Positions 5,949-5,990 of a DNA stretch of 5,990 nucleotides are shown in pieces; the first letter of the stretch is position 1; every line of letters begins with the position of its first letter. A program made the translations under genes and the position numbers. Below the pieces are notes generated by a model. The model was given only the letters and a program-made list of their open reading frames with translations. It was not told where the DNA came from and searched no databases. Origin of the DNA: Clostridia bacterium (GTDB lineage: Bacteria; Aerophobota; Aerophobia; Aerophobales; AE-B3A); the NCBI GenBank assembly GCA_030610745.1, contig JAUWRC010000092.1, forward strand, positions 1 through 5,990, written 5' to 3'.

Positions 5949-5990
5949 TTGAATAGTCTTGCTTGATTTTCATACATCAATGCTTTTACC
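5939..5990 (-). pseudogene. Possible gene remnant at the right edge (short open frame like an MDR/zinc alcohol dehydrogenase N-terminus)
   Basis: On the minus strand a frame open at the window edge reads VKALMYENQARLFKIK and then stops at TAG (5941-5939), right where the repeat element begins. The peptide resembles the first strand of medium-chain dehydrogenases, whose N-termini commonly look like MKALVYxGPGxLxLxE. The base before the Val codon is G, so an ATG spanning the edge is possible. If so, a dehydrogenase gene has been cut after about 17 codons by the repeat. With only 16 residues visible it could equally be the ordinary C-terminus of an upstream gene or chance. Confidence 0.25.

Noticed and set aside
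5951..5980. TTGATG with a 17-base spacer and ACTATT as a gnd promoter
   Set aside because: Only 4 of 6 and 3 of 6 positions match the sigma70 consensus in AT-rich DNA, and it overlaps the possible coding remnant.

Overview
The window is bacterial, moderately AT-rich and densely coding. Every confident gene lies on the minus strand, so transcription runs from right to left. I cannot name the organism. The gene content suggests a fermentative, plant-polysaccharide-using bacterium with a Thermotoga-type hexuronate route, because it carries a UxaE-type tagaturonate epimerase. Strong purine-rich Shine-Dalgarno sites precede every start I examined.

Layout in transcription order: a 176-base upstream stretch (5815-5990) holds a possible broken gene end at the window edge and a 106-bp nested inverted-repeat element. 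It is followed by gnd (NADP-type 6-phosphogluconate dehydrogenase), a 116-bp gap almost filled by an imperfect 28-bp inverted repeat, a PfkB-family kinase that is most likely KDG kinase, and a 125-bp gap with a heptamer tandem repeat. Then come uxaE, a HAD-superfamily hydrolase, and the first 91 codons of a mannitol-dehydrogenase-family reductase (probably fructuronate reductase) that runs off the left edge. The last three genes are separated by only 1 and 4 bases, and each downstream SD lies inside the last codons of the gene before it. They are almost certainly one translationally coupled transcript.

Proposed joint function: D-galacturonate is isomerised to D-tagaturonate (isomerase not in window) and UxaE epimerises it to D-fructuronate. 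The partial reductase makes D-mannonate, a dehydratase (not in window) gives 2-keto-3-deoxygluconate (KDG), and the PfkB kinase phosphorylates this to KDPG. Gnd drains 6-phosphogluconate to ribulose 5-phosphate plus NADPH and links the locus to sugar-acid and pentose phosphate metabolism. The HAD protein has all catalytic motifs, but its substrate cannot be read from sequence. Its position between epimerase and reductase is the most intriguing functional point here.

No tRNA, rRNA, CRISPR array, transposase gene or clear rho-independent terminator was seen. No stretch longer than 300 bases lacks a gene. The three larger intergenic gaps each hold a different repeat.
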